From positions 247,240 through 311,239 of the forward strand of contig MNCI01016241.1 in the NCBI GenBank assembly GCA_015680685.1: DNA of 64,000 nt, in the 5' to 3' direction. The stretch is from Gnetum montanum. Its lineage: Eukaryota > Streptophyta > Gnetopsida > Gnetales > Gnetaceae. Of the stretch, positions 22,861 to 33,750 are shown piece after piece (the stretch's first letter is position 1; each line of letters opens with the position of its first letter). Made by a program: the position numbers and the translations under genes. A model generated the notes under the pieces. It was not told the DNA's origin. It made no database searches and was given only the letters and a program-made list of their open reading frames with translations.

Positions 22861-24419
22861 CATTTGAAATATTGATCAACATGACCTCATGAAATCCAAC
22901 AAATCTAACCACCAATATTAAAGGTATCATCGTTCATGAATCTCTAGGATTATCAATGCCAAGACCATCTTCAGTGTCAATACAAAAGCCACCTTTAACA
23001 CAACATGCTTTAACAATAGGTGAAATAGTTGAAAATATCATCAACTCCTTAGAAAGAAACCCCTAGATAAAACCTTAATGGATCAAACATCTTTGACACA
23101 CAAACCATCATTGAACCTACCTTCAACAACAAATATAGCTATGCAGACCATTCCAATATAAAGTGCCCAAGACATCATAGACTTAGTAATAACAAACCCC
23201 TTTGATGACATGTTCTCTAATTGATTCTCCTTTTGAACATGTGAATTCTATATAGTTATGTAAATCCTACACACCTGTCCACTCTATGTATATCATTTGA
23301 ATGAATAAAATCATCATGTTTATTCGCAAATCAACCACCATGTTAATTTTAACATCACTATAGTTAAATATGCACTGACCATTAATGTTACCATTGCTTT
23401 CACATCGTAAATCCTAGAAAAACCATAAATAGATCCACAACGGTTCATGGGTCATTTCATGTAACTCATCCATGTATATTCCATGACCATCTTCACCATG
23501 CTTATGTGTGTCCCTAGCTCCCACCCTTGCCCGCCAACGAGCACACTGGGTGGGACCTAGAGACACATGTTTAAATAGTAAAAAAAATATTTTATGCGTA
23601 AACTAACTTACATAGAACAATGGTATGTAATTGCAATAAGAAGTGCAAGGTTAAGGTTAAGTGTTCAATTTCTTATAAAAATTTTATATCTATTATCACA
23701 TATACTTAAATTTTTTTTAAGTTGGAGCACTTTGTATGGGTATGTATGTATGCCATGCATACCTTCATGTCCCATGCATCTACCACATATAGATGTCAAA
23801 TCATCATATCATGTGCGAGGGCCGGACGGATGGAAAAACCGAACGCTGACTCATTACACTATAGCAAGATGAAGGCGCACGGCTTAGGGTGAACAAAAAC
23901 GGATTGATGACGTTAGTACAACTGGCTGCATTATCCGCCACAACATATGTGTGGATTGGTTTATCATTTGTCGTAGATCCTATACTATCCATCAAATCAT
24001 TGTATTGAATAATCATCATTGCATGTACAACCTATACAACAAAACATTGTGGGATCACCATATATATGTCCACCACATGCCTAAGAAAAATTCTATCAAA
24101 ATGGTGAAAATCAATTGATGCAAGGAGTTTCCCGTGCCCAGTGACGCCAAGGATATCCTCTCAGCCTTATTACATGTAAGTGGCTAAGATTATGGTTATT
24201 GTAGAACAATAAAACAATTTGCTAAAAGGACATGTCCTTTGATACACTTCATCTTGGTTGGCCGAAGAGTTGACCCGCTAACACAAAAACACCGTTAAGT
24301 ACAAAGGCATCTTCGAGGTGAAGACAAAAACACGGTTAAGTACAGACACACAAACATATCCGATCCGGTTCCGTTGGAAGAAGACATCAATTTTCCAGGA
24401 AGCGTCAAACAATAACCAT
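22861..24419. other. Intergenic region, no gene recognised
   Basis: AT-rich sequence without long frames or recognisable transposon domains. The part nearest 24420 is the presumed upstream region of the TPD1-like gene. Confidence 0.6.
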
Positions 24420-24427
24420 TTATAAAG
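24420..24427 (+). promoter_or_regulatory. TATA box of the TPD1-like gene
   Basis: TTATAAAGG begins about 107 bp before the chosen start codon, a normal position for a plant promoter. Confidence 0.5.
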
Positions 24428-24526
24428 GCGTGTTCCTGCTGCAGTTACAGAGGTTATAAGGGAATTTTGCAGGGAGGGCATGTGATATGTGTACATGCAT
24501 TTATCTTCTTCTTCATCATCATCATC

Positions 24527-25419
24527 ATGCGTTTACAGAAAGTTTGGTTCGCTTTCTTGTTGTTCCTCTGGAGCTCTATCCTTCTGGGATGCTGCCTTGA
24601 CCACGGTGGTGTTCTGCGAGGTACCAGATCCTTCTCCTTTCTTTATATTTTACTTCCGTTGTCGTTCACATTGTTCCTAAAACTCGTTTCCAAATACTTA
24701 TGCTATGGGCAAGATGACTGTTGAATATTTTCATATTTTTCTTCCGCATCTCTATCTATCATGTTGTGGGTTTGAACTGTTTATCAAACCTGCAAAGAGA
24801 TTCGTTTGAAACTACCCTCAAAAACTCTAGGCCATGATTCTCATCCTTGAGTGTATTCGCCCATTATTTTACATTTACTGATTAGCAGGAGCATCATCGG
24901 TGCAAAGTTCCTTCGGCTTTGATGATTTACACAGCAAGAGCATCATGCACTCCAGTGTAGCCGTAGCAGGAAAATCGCCGAAATGGCCGGTTCATATGAT
25001 AAACGAGAATCTTTCATGTAGATTTCCTCAACCTGAGCCAATCTAAATCTTCTCTGATCTGACTCAATATTTTTTGACTTCTCCACTAACAGGAATACTT
25101 TTGTGTATTAGCTAAATCATGCAGTTTGGAGGATATAAGCGTAACACAGAACCAAGACCCAAACGGTGGCATTTCACAGTATAGAGTTGAGATCCAAAAC
25201 ATCTGCGCGGCCAAGTGTAGTGCGTACAAGGTCCATGTTCATTGCGGTTCATTTGCATCTGCTACGCTTGTCAATCCCAAGATATTCAAGCGTATCAATA
25301 TCGACGATTGCCTCGTTAATGGCGGCCAGGCGTTGGTCTTTGGTAGCATCATCACTTTTACATACGAGAATGAGGGCAAATTCACTCTCTCCCCAAAATC
25401 TGCTACCTTCTCCTGCTGA
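24527..25419 (+). CDS. TPD1: TPD1-like secreted cysteine-rich protein (3 exons)
   Basis: Three exons, 24527-24620, 24889-25017 and 25112-25419, with GT-AG introns (GCGAG|GTACC..TTAGCAG|GAGC; TTTCAT|GTAGA..GTATTAG|CTAA), joined without a frame break into 176 codons, about the length of Arabidopsis TPD1. Residues 1-23 form a signal peptide (MRLQKVWFAFLLFLWSSILLG). The mature C-terminal domain has the family pattern: SCSLEDISVTQ, YRVEIQNIC, C near HVHCGSFAS, VNPKIFKRI, DDCLVNGGQ, final SC, six cysteines in all. In angiosperms TPD1 is an apoplastic ligand of the EMS1/EXS receptor kinase that specifies anther tapetum; other TPD1-like proteins have wider roles, so the exact role here is inferred. 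An in-frame upstream ATG (24467) would add 20 residues, but 24527 gives the cleaner signal peptide. No lesion is seen; it is the only convincing intact host gene in the window. Confidence 0.88.
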
Positions 25420-25430
25420 GAAAGGCACAC

Positions 25431-25456
25431 AATAAATGCCTATTTTCCTAAATAAA
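25431..25456 (+). terminator. Polyadenylation signals of the TPD1-like gene
   Basis: Two AATAAA hexamers, at 25431 and 25451, 12 and 32 nt after the stop codon. Confidence 0.5.
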
Positions 25457-25479
25457 ACATCTCCTTACCGTTCTTTACA

Positions 25480-26179
25480 GAAAATGTGATATACTAATGT
25501 TAGAGTGCAGTCTTATTGTTGTGTTTTCGAAAAAATCTTGCAACGATGGAAAAATAGTTTGGCAAGATTAGATATTCGAACATCGTCATCCTCTAAACAG
25601 AGAGGGATTGAGAATATTCGCGTTTCGATGAGATTTGGCTCAGCGTTTGACCAAATTTCGTAATGTGAAAACCCTGATGAACATGTGATTAATCTTCCCG
25701 GCCATGTTTTTTTTCGTGTGGGTTGGTTTTGTGTGTTTGCTTGAAAGACACGTCTGGTCAATCAACGTGCAGGGTTTTCTGGGTTTCGGTAATCTAGCCG
25801 CTGCAACATATTGTTGCAGGGTTTATCGCATCAGTAAAAGTCGTGTGGGCTCGGATCAGGGTTTGAAATCCGTCAAAGCTACCCGTGGAAAAGGATTTTA
25901 ATAAAATATATAAAGAAAAAGTGAGATCGTGTGCAGAGAAGGTGGGCGGAAAGCCTTGATCAGGTGGGCTTTTGGACGAGGGTTTCAGAGGGGCATCTCG
26001 TCAATCTGCATGGGCAATTGGAACAGCGGCTTCTGTCTAATTGATTTGAGCTCTGTTGCGGATTTTAATTCTGGCCCAGTGTTTTTCATGGCAGGGCCGT
26101 ACATCTTTTGGGAGTGGTGGCACCAGACCTATTTTATGCTCAGGATCTAGAGAGTTCGTCTGTAGAACTGAATCAAGCT
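25480..26179. other. Intergenic, no gene recognised
   Basis: Less AT-rich than the surroundings, with only short frames. It may include the 5' untranslated region of the LINE that follows. Confidence 0.4.
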
Positions 26180-26270
26180 GGGGTTGTGGCTGGGCATCTC
26201 TATGTTGGTGTTGGGGTTGTGGCTGGGCATCTCTATGTTGGGGTTGTGGTTCAGCATCTCTATATTGCCG
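26180..26270 (+). repeat. Tandem repeat, about 3 units of 29-33 bp
   Basis: GGGGTTGTGGCTGGGCATCT and following bases repeat at 26180, 26213 and, with changes, 26242. Confidence 0.8.
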
Positions 26271-26307
26271 CTATGAAGAGGTTATGAGGTTATGCTTGCT
26301 TTGTCGG

Positions 26308-26391
26308 TAGGCGAGTCGCAATGGCGGATTCTTGTCGCAATGGTGGGTAGGCGAGTCGCAATGGTGGATTCTTGTCGCAATGGTGGATTCT
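26308..26391 (+). repeat. Tandem repeat of GTCGCAATGGYGGATTCTT units
   Basis: Four to five imperfect units with the core TCGCAATGG, partly with AGGCGA in front. They lie just upstream of the LINE ORF1 homology, a common place for repeats in LINE 5' regions. Confidence 0.75.
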
Positions 26392-26399
26392 TTAGGTTT

Positions 26400-26972
26400 T
26401 GCTCTTCCTTAGGAAAGTTCCAATAACCTAATGATATTTTTGAAGCAGTTTCCAATGATTTCGCAACTCGTTGGTTTCTCATACTCACGCTCAAAATTTC
26501 ATTTTGGTGAAACTATCCAATGTCTCAAGTCAAGAAGGCTTTCTCTCAAAAATGAAATGCAACCCTAATAGCATGCGCGTGGAGATTTGACTTTAATGTC
26601 AACGACCCTAGGTTCTATTATTTCTGATGATTGTATGGCGATTAATGAAACTTAAATTTGCCATTCTTGTATTGAACTGGATATAGCTTTTCAGAAGATC
26701 TCATTAACCCTCGTTGTTGTGGAAAACTCTTCACCCAAAAAGTGGACTATTTTTACCTTCCAAACTCATGTAGTTATTGTCACAGCGCCGAACATCAGAT
26801 ATCGACGTGTCCCATCCTATCCAGGAAAAAACAACCTGTAGCATCTCAAGAAACCCGTTCCCCAATCATACCATTATGCCCACCCTCAGTAGCCTTTAAA
26901 TTCGGATCTCCTTTCTCAACAGCTCCACAATTCTCCTCTCAGTCTAGCCCCTCCAAGCTACAGAAACAATAG
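26400..26972 (+). pseudogene. LINE copy 1 ORF1 (nucleic-acid-binding protein) relic
   Basis: Weak DUF4283-type homology is seen across 26400-26700 (GFLSKM, MAINET..CHSCIELDIAF), followed after a shift by DYFYLPNSCSYCHSAEHQISTCP (26745-26811), a CX2CX4HX4C-type zinc knuckle at the place usual for plant L1 ORF1. The frame is broken. The protein would bind LINE RNA. Confidence 0.6.
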
Positions 26973-27234
26973 TCAGGTACCCACTCCTCCACCCATGTCA
27001 TCCCCTCAATGACAGTCAAGGACTTAGTCTTGGTGGATGAGTTCATGGTGGGTAGTGGAAGGAAACGAGTTAAAGCTTCCTTTAGTTCTACTCCTCCCTC
27101 TAGCTTCTCTCCAATGAACACTTCCATGGCCCTTGTCTCGACCAACAACTCTTTTGCCATCCTGTTAGGAACAATGGAAATTGATACTTTAACTTTCGAA
27201 CCTTTCATTGACCTCTCATCCAAATTGTCCATTG

Positions 27235-30200
27235 TTTTCTATGAATCTCCTTTCATGGAACGTTTGAGACCTTATTGGTAGGCTTCAACGGAAGCGAGCA
27301 GGCAATTTTATTTCTAGTCTTAATATAGCCTTTGATTTCATTCTCCTTCAAGAAATTAAGGTTTCAACTGACCTTTTATCCTTTTCCACCAATTGGTTTC
27401 TTCCTCACTCCTCAATCCTAACAACGTCCCATGTGAGTGGGAAAGGAGGCACGGTCATTCTCCTCTTACCTTACTAGAAAACTAAAATCCTTCAATGTGG
27501 TTCCGATTCTAGGCATAGAGTTTCCTTGGCCACCTTCTTCTCCTTGCATGGTCCTTTTGGCATTTGCTTGATATATGCCTTGAATGACTCCACATAACGG
27601 GCTTTCCTTTGGTAAGAACTTGCAAATTCTCTTCCCTCAGTTCCTTGGATATTTAGAGGACATTTTAATATGGTTGAATTTCCTCAAGATAAGCTCAGAG
27701 GAGTGTTTTTTCAACTGCCCAATCTTGAGTATCAAACCTCGTCCACCTTTAAGAAAAGGTTTTACCTTTCTGACGTGGCGTACACCTCCGTGGGTGTTTC
27801 CCTCCATAGATTTACTTAGAGCAATCTCCGTGTTGGGCAAGCTCACATCTACAACAGGTTAGATAGGTTCTATTTCTCCATCCTTTCCTTCTAGCAAGCC
27901 TTCTCCTCTACTATGGTTCATCGCCATGCCACCTTATTAGACCATCTTCCTATCTCCATATCTATCAAGATTCATGGTAGCCCTCACCAACAAAAATTCC
28001 ATCTTTTTCGACTACACAATAATTGTTTTTCTTCCCCTGTTGCCCAACTTATTTTATCTAACCTTTGGAATGCCAAACCTAGGTCCCTAAATCAAGTAGG
28101 TTGGATTAACTGGTGGCATTGTGCTTCATGTCAAGTATGAAATTTTGCTCATTCATATGGTAAGGCAGTGGCTATTCAGGCCAGACAAGAATACAACAAA
28201 ATTCACCTCACTATTGAACATCTCACTAATACACTAGCTTAAGATCCCTTCAACACTCTAGTTCACAAGGAGCTAACTAGAGCATGAGTAGCCTTTCAAC
28301 ATTGGGATGTGTACCAAGCACAAAGTGCCTTAACTAAAAGTCGGGTCACCTGGTTAAATATTCAAGATGAACACTGTAAGGAATTTTTTAAGTATCTGAA
28401 TACTACTTCCCCTTTGCATTCTATAGACAAAATATCTAGTTATTGTACCATCATTACTGACTATAACAGTATCCTCTCTTTTCTCAAGAACTACTATGAA
28501 ACCCTTTTTGAAGCTACCCCAATGGACATCTTTTCATTCAAGGCTACCACCCCCAATTATCCTCACTTTATCAATTCCACTATGTTGCAAAGTCTTGAAG
28601 CTGATATCACTCTGGTGGAGCTACAGGTGGCCTATTCCAAGTTAAGTTGGGAAAGATGCTTGGTTATGATGGTTTTCCTATGAAATTTTTTTAAAATCAT
28701 TGGAATTTGATGGGAAATGATCTATTGCAGGTCATTAACGAGGCTATCTTAATTGGTTCCCTCAGGCCCAATCTAAATCAAGGGGTAATTCATCTCCTCC
28801 CCAAGTTTGGGGATCTTATTGATATCTCCAATTTGTGTCGCATAACTCTTCTCAATGTAGTATATAAAATGTGGGCTAAGTGCCTAACCTTATGGCTAAA
28901 AACAATTCTTGGTCAGATCATATCACCCCAACAAACAGGATTTGTTCCTAGTAGATATATTTTAGACAATGTGGTTGTATCATGGGAAGGTCTCAAGTCG
29001 GCCAAGGATGAGGGACAAGATATTCTCCTAGTGAAACTTGATTATGACAAGGCTTATGACAACATAAAGTGGGATTTTATCTTACAGACCATGACCAAAC
29101 TTGGTTTTGGACCTAAATTCCTGCATATGGTGAAATGCTTTTTCTCAAATGCTACCGCAAGAATAGCCACTACCTTTGGCATTACCTCTTCCTTTCCAAT
29201 ACAGAGGTCAGTGTGGCAAGGTTGCCCTCTCGCCCCCTATCTCTTTATCATCATAGCAGGCTTTCTTTGTCTTCAGATTAACCTGGACATTCAAACTAAA
29301 GTTCTCACTGAGGTCTGCCTTTCTTCCTGTCAACAACAGCTTCTTAATATGCACTGTGTCGATGACTCTTTTTTTTTTAGTTCAAAACACAACCACCAAT
29401 CTGCATTTCCTCTTATCAAAGATGGAGCAATATTGCACACTCTCAGGTTCCACTATAAATAGGAATAAATCCTCAGTTTATAGCTTTATGGGCAATTACA
29501 ACCAAGTGACCAACTATAACTGGAAGTGGCTTCAAGATCAAGACATTGTTAAGATTCTGGGAATCCCTTTTTGTTTTAGAGGTTCAACCTCTATTCTCTG
29601 GGAGTAGGTTATTTATCAAATTCAAAAGAAACTGGACAAATGGAAGACTAAACACCTCACACTTGCGGGTAAATACCTCGTTTGTAAGTCCATATATGTG
29701 TCAACCCATGTGTATTACTCTTCGTGTTGGGCCCCCTTCCAAGCTGCCTACTAGAAGCTAGAATGGTTATTTCATGACTTTATGTGGTCCTCCAAAGATT
29801 CTGAGAAAGGATTTCATCAAGTCTCTTGGAATATTGTTACTCTCCCCAAGAATAAGGGTGGCTTCAGTCTTTTGAATTCCTATAAGTAGGGAATTGCCCT
29901 AGTTGCTAAGTGGTTGGTACAGCATTTAGATGCCTTAGATATTATTGGGATCCTCCTCCAATTAAGGCTTCATCAAGCATTTCCTAAAAAAAAGCCCTTC
30001 TGGAAAGGCATCCATTTTGTCAATTAGATCTTTTTCCCAGATCTCATGTTTTCAAAAGCATCTAGAGGGACTAACAAATTCTCCATAGTTACATAGATTG
30101 GACAAACATCAAGATCAACCCTACTATCCTCTCTAGATTGTGTCCATGGTGGTTACCTCTGTCGCCCTCTTCCCTTGACATCACAAAGGCTAAGGTGCCT

Positions 30201-30987
30201 ACCTCGTGGTATCAGAAGGGTGTCATCTCCTTGAATTGTCTTAGGTTGGCTAGTCATTTGATTTCGAGGGTCGAGTTTAACAATTTGTATGGGGAGTCGG
30301 CTGTAATGAACCATTGCCTAGTCCTGATTTACTCCTTTCTCCACAGTCATTGGCAACTTGATGTTACAGTGCAAAGCTCGCTTCATGGCCTTCAATGGCT
30401 TAATGGGGTTAAACTCTTTCCCTAATGGCCATCTGTCCCATTTCATCTTCTGCATGACCCATCCAAGGTCATTCAACATTGCAATAAGTATTGGCACAAA
30501 CAAGAGTCAGTTACATTTTGGATCCCTCTCTTTCAACATATTTGGAAACTTTTGATCCTCCCCAAAATTAAGTAGTTCCTTTGGTGTCTCCTCCACCATG
30601 GTCTACCTATTGGTAAACATTTAGAATATTTGGGGATTTCCAATCCCAATTGCCCTCTCTTTGGTGGACAAGATGAATTTTCCATGTGTTTTGGCATTAT
30701 CCCTTTACTCAGAATGTATGGGAGTGGGCTTCCATAGTTTTTCCATCATACAAGCTATCTCACGAGGATGGTCTATTTGGCTTTTTGAACATTACTTCTG
30801 CTAATCTCAAGTTTTTGTGGAAAGTTATTAGGCCTACTATTTTATATTATATTTGGAAGCGAAGATGCAATGTTATATTTCAAAGGATAGATTATTCTAA
30901 TAAATGTTTGCTCACCAAGTTGGAGAAGTTGCAGATCTTTTGCCTCATTCATTTCCAACTCACATCTCAAGCATCCAAGTTCAATCT
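27235..30987 (+). pseudogene. LINE copy 1 ORF2 (endonuclease-RT) relic
   Basis: The endonuclease starts NLLSWNV.DLIGRLQRKRAG (27241 on) with FDFILLQEIKVS (27330), the usual L1 'LSWNxRGL..LLQEtK' opening. An open stretch at 28309-28683 is the linker before RT. RT homology is best in 28707-29462: LPKFGDLIDISNLCRITLLN, QTGFVPSRYILDN, LVKLDYDKAYDNIKWDF, RSVWQGCPLAPYLF; the catalytic site reads HCVDDS instead of the usual YADD. The C-terminal zinc-finger-like and tail part follows (30510-30987). Many stops and frame changes make it inactive. Intact ORF2 would nick the target and prime reverse transcription. Confidence 0.8.
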
Positions 30988-31836
30988 TGATGAGTGGCGA
31001 GGTACCCCTACACTCAACCATATGAATATGAGCATTACATGCACGATCGAGTCAAACTCCACAGACTAAGTGCCTACACGCCTTATGGAACACTTAAGGT
31101 TAATTATTCATTGTCTTCCCAGACTTACTTGTAGTTGTCACGGTGTATGGTTAAGTAAGTCTGAGGTATATGATTTTTATGTCTTTTCAGTTTTTTCTCC
31201 TATGTTGACAAGGTGAAGAGTGAAGAGACTAATCAACTAACTTTAACTTAACTAACTAAGCCGTAATTAACCTAGCATCAGCATCTGTTCCCACTTACCG
31301 TTCACACCCTGAACCGATGCAACTTTGGTTACCAAATGCTAGTCGTTGCTGGAATCACCAAGTGTAACGCACGTGCTCGAAGTGGTCTTACTGAGGCACT
31401 TAACTAGGAGAGAAGGGTTGAGAAATATTTAATGACTAATAAAGAAATTAAATGATAAAAAGTAAATAACAATAAATAAAATCCTATTTAGCCTATTTCA
31501 TGCACTGCAAGGTTTATATGAGAAGTTCGTCTTTATTTCCATACACAAACATGTGTTCAAGTACAATATTTGCTAAAATAAAGATACGTTCACTTTGGAG
31601 CTCCTACTGCAGGCACATGGAAAATATTCTATCCCTGGAGGGATCAAACTGCCAGAGTTTCACTACGGTCTAGGCCTAGAATGAGAAATAAGGAAGAGCC
31701 ACCTCTTATTTATAGAACTGGCAACGGACCATGATATCGTGGGGGATGTGATATCATGGCTCATGCGATATTGCATCNGGACCATGATATCGTGGGGGAT
31801 GTGATATCATGGCTCATGCGATATTGCATCCCATCA
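30988..31836 (-). repeat. 3' LTR of element F
   Basis: On the plus strand it reads TGATGAGTGGCG...GCATCCCATCA. The TATA region is at about 31705-31715 (reverse of CTATAAATAAGAGG). The U3 palindromes contain a 52-bp perfect duplication around a single N (31778), probably an assembly artefact. Confidence 0.88.
31726..31830. repeat. Perfect 52-bp duplication around one N
   Basis: 31726-31777 and 31779-31830 are identical (GGACCATGATATCG...ATATTGCATC), separated by the single N at 31778. This is the signature of a gap closed with overlapping ends. Confidence 0.9.
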
Positions 31837-33750
31837 TAGCCCCATGACTAACTAAAAACTCTTCCTCGAGTTCCTTACAAAATATTGGGACTATATGGTA
31901 TTATTAACTCAAAATGTAACTAATGGGATGACATGTAAACAGATCATCATTACAAGACATGAAAAAATGGGTGTTCATGACAACAAGAGTGAACACCTTA
32001 TTACATTTGACATCAGGCCTTATTTGGTAGCTGACAGAGAGAGAGAAAGAAGTTTTGCTACTACCAACGCCAAGATTGCGCCTTTCGTTGTTCATCCATA
32101 AATGTTTCATCGATCTTGCTCCTTGCATAGCTGCTTTAGCACTACTCCATTCCAAGTGTTCTCTCCAGATCCAATCCCTTATTGCATGATTTCCATCTAC
32201 ACACACAAAAAAGGATTAATATTAGCAAGGGTAAATGAATCACAATGTAGTTGATACCTTTCTTCGGTAAAAGGTCCATTGGTTGGGTTGTGGTATGGCT
32301 GATATGGGTCTGAAGATATCATAGTGGCTACCGAAGGTGTAGGAGTTAGGAGAAAATCAAAAAAATTTGGGTTTGGACCCCCATGACTAAGAGCAAACCT
32401 CCGATAGTGATAGAATGGAGAAGGAAAAGGAATAAGAAAGATGGAGAAAAAGAGACAACTGTAACGTTGGTAAAGTGAATGTCAAGACAGAAATGAACAA
32501 AATACAATGGATTGCAAGAATGTTAGGGGAAAGAATTTAACTGGTGCACCAAATAGGAATGTCAGTGGGTCCTCCCCAAAGCAGGCTCATGCCCTTAATG
32601 CCCTGACAAACCCACATTCAAAGAGTCCTTAGGCTCTGGGAATGTCATGTGGAACAAGAGCTGAAGTCTTAACCATAAGAATTTACCAAAAAGAAAACAA
32701 TGTACCAACCAAAATATACATTAATGATACAATCGGCAATGAGGTGAATAATGGAGAGAAGGATGGAGAGAAGAGAATGGAATGGAATCTCAAGAACAAG
32801 GTGGTGGACATCCCCTTGTGTGTTTCATGATTAATGTGACTTAGTAGATCCCATTCCAAGTCCAGCCTCAACAAACCACATCCAGTGACTTCGCATTAAT
32901 GCATTCGGCTAGTCCATCCCCTTGAAGTAACAAGAATGCCTTCACGCAAGAGCCACTACCATTCCGATGAAACAAGGAGATAATGGGAAGCGAGAAGGGC
33001 CTTAGTTAGAGGGAACCTTTTATTTTATTTCCATAACCAGTGCTTGTAGCCCGAATGATTATTTCATCTAAGAGGTGTTCTTTGAATTCTCACTGTTTTT
33101 CTTATGTGTTTACGCATGAGAACCACACCATGCAAAGACTTTGTTATTTTTATTAACTCAGCTTATTGATAATTGGGTAATGTCAAAAAAATAAGAAAAC
33201 TCAAGAAGAAAACATCCAAGCACCCAAGATAATGGCCAACAAAAATGCATCAAGTTCCCTTGAAGTCACACCCTTGTCAATCCTTGAGTCCTTCCTTAGT
33301 TTGAGAAATGCCCAGTCATCGATTCATTATAGTTCTTATTTAGAAAGGGACTGTACATTTCCAAGCCGAGGGAGACCATAGAAAGTCATGGATGTATGGA
33401 TGAAGTGTACTCATTGCCTGCTATATTAAAAAAAACATACCTTAGTATCAACATCATAAGTTAAAGGTAAAAACCAAACATTAGCAATTAATATAAAAAT
33501 AGTTCATACCATCATGAAGAACACTTATTGGGTGACAAACTTACACGGTGGATAACACACATAGACACACACACAAAATGACAAAGTATAACGATGTTGT
33601 AAGACAAAAAACAAGAAATGTTAAAAAAATTTGTAAAACAAGAATATGTAAAACAAAAATGTGTAAAAAAAAACTTAAAAAGAACTTAGGGCCTCAATTT
33701 ATTAGCACAGGTGGCCATCTCCCCCATGACTGAATGGAAAGGGAGAGATC
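31837..33750 (-). other. 3' noncoding region of element F
   Basis: Read on the minus strand: AGTCATGGGGGAGATGG after the pol stop (33713-33732), T-rich TTTTGTTTTACA units (33583-33690), conserved blocks (GAATGTCAGTGGGTCCTCCC at 32559, CCTCTAACTAAGGCCC near 33005), internal AGTCATGGGGGT (32377-32388), mini-intron (32197-32257), a coding-like 100-codon frame (31904-32206) and the purine tract TCATGGGGCTA before the LTR. Confidence 0.7.
32197..32257 (-). other. Conserved mini-intron, copy in element F (61 nt)
   Basis: Minus strand: donor GAAGAAAG|GTATCAAC, branch-like TTGCTAATATTAAT, acceptor GTGTGTGTAG|ATGGAAATC. It matches the element E copy in ends, length and position relative to the second purine motif. 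Confidence 0.6.

Larger units (their letters stand above)
26400..30987 (+). mobile_element. L1-type LINE copy 1, main part
   Basis: A non-LTR retrotransposon read in order as ORF1, endonuclease, reverse transcriptase and C-terminal domain. Its last part continues at 40686-41075 after insertion of gypsy element F, shown by homology of the whole tail to LINE copy 2 (53086-53698, minus strand). The exact 5' end is not clear; ORF1 homology starts near 26400. Confidence 0.8.

Noticed and set aside
24467-24724. Alternative upstream start and unspliced frame for the TPD1-like gene
   Set aside because: The unspliced frame runs into intron 1 and lacks the cysteine domain; ATG 24527 gives a standard signal peptide.
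25126-25419. TPD1-like domain as a one-exon gene starting at 25126
   Set aside because: The codon there is TTG. The acceptor TATTAG at 25106-25111 joins exon 2 in frame and restores the conserved Cys before LEDISVTQ.
33548-33733. 61-codon plus-strand frame rich in Lys
   Set aside because: It is the antisense of the T-rich tract in element F.
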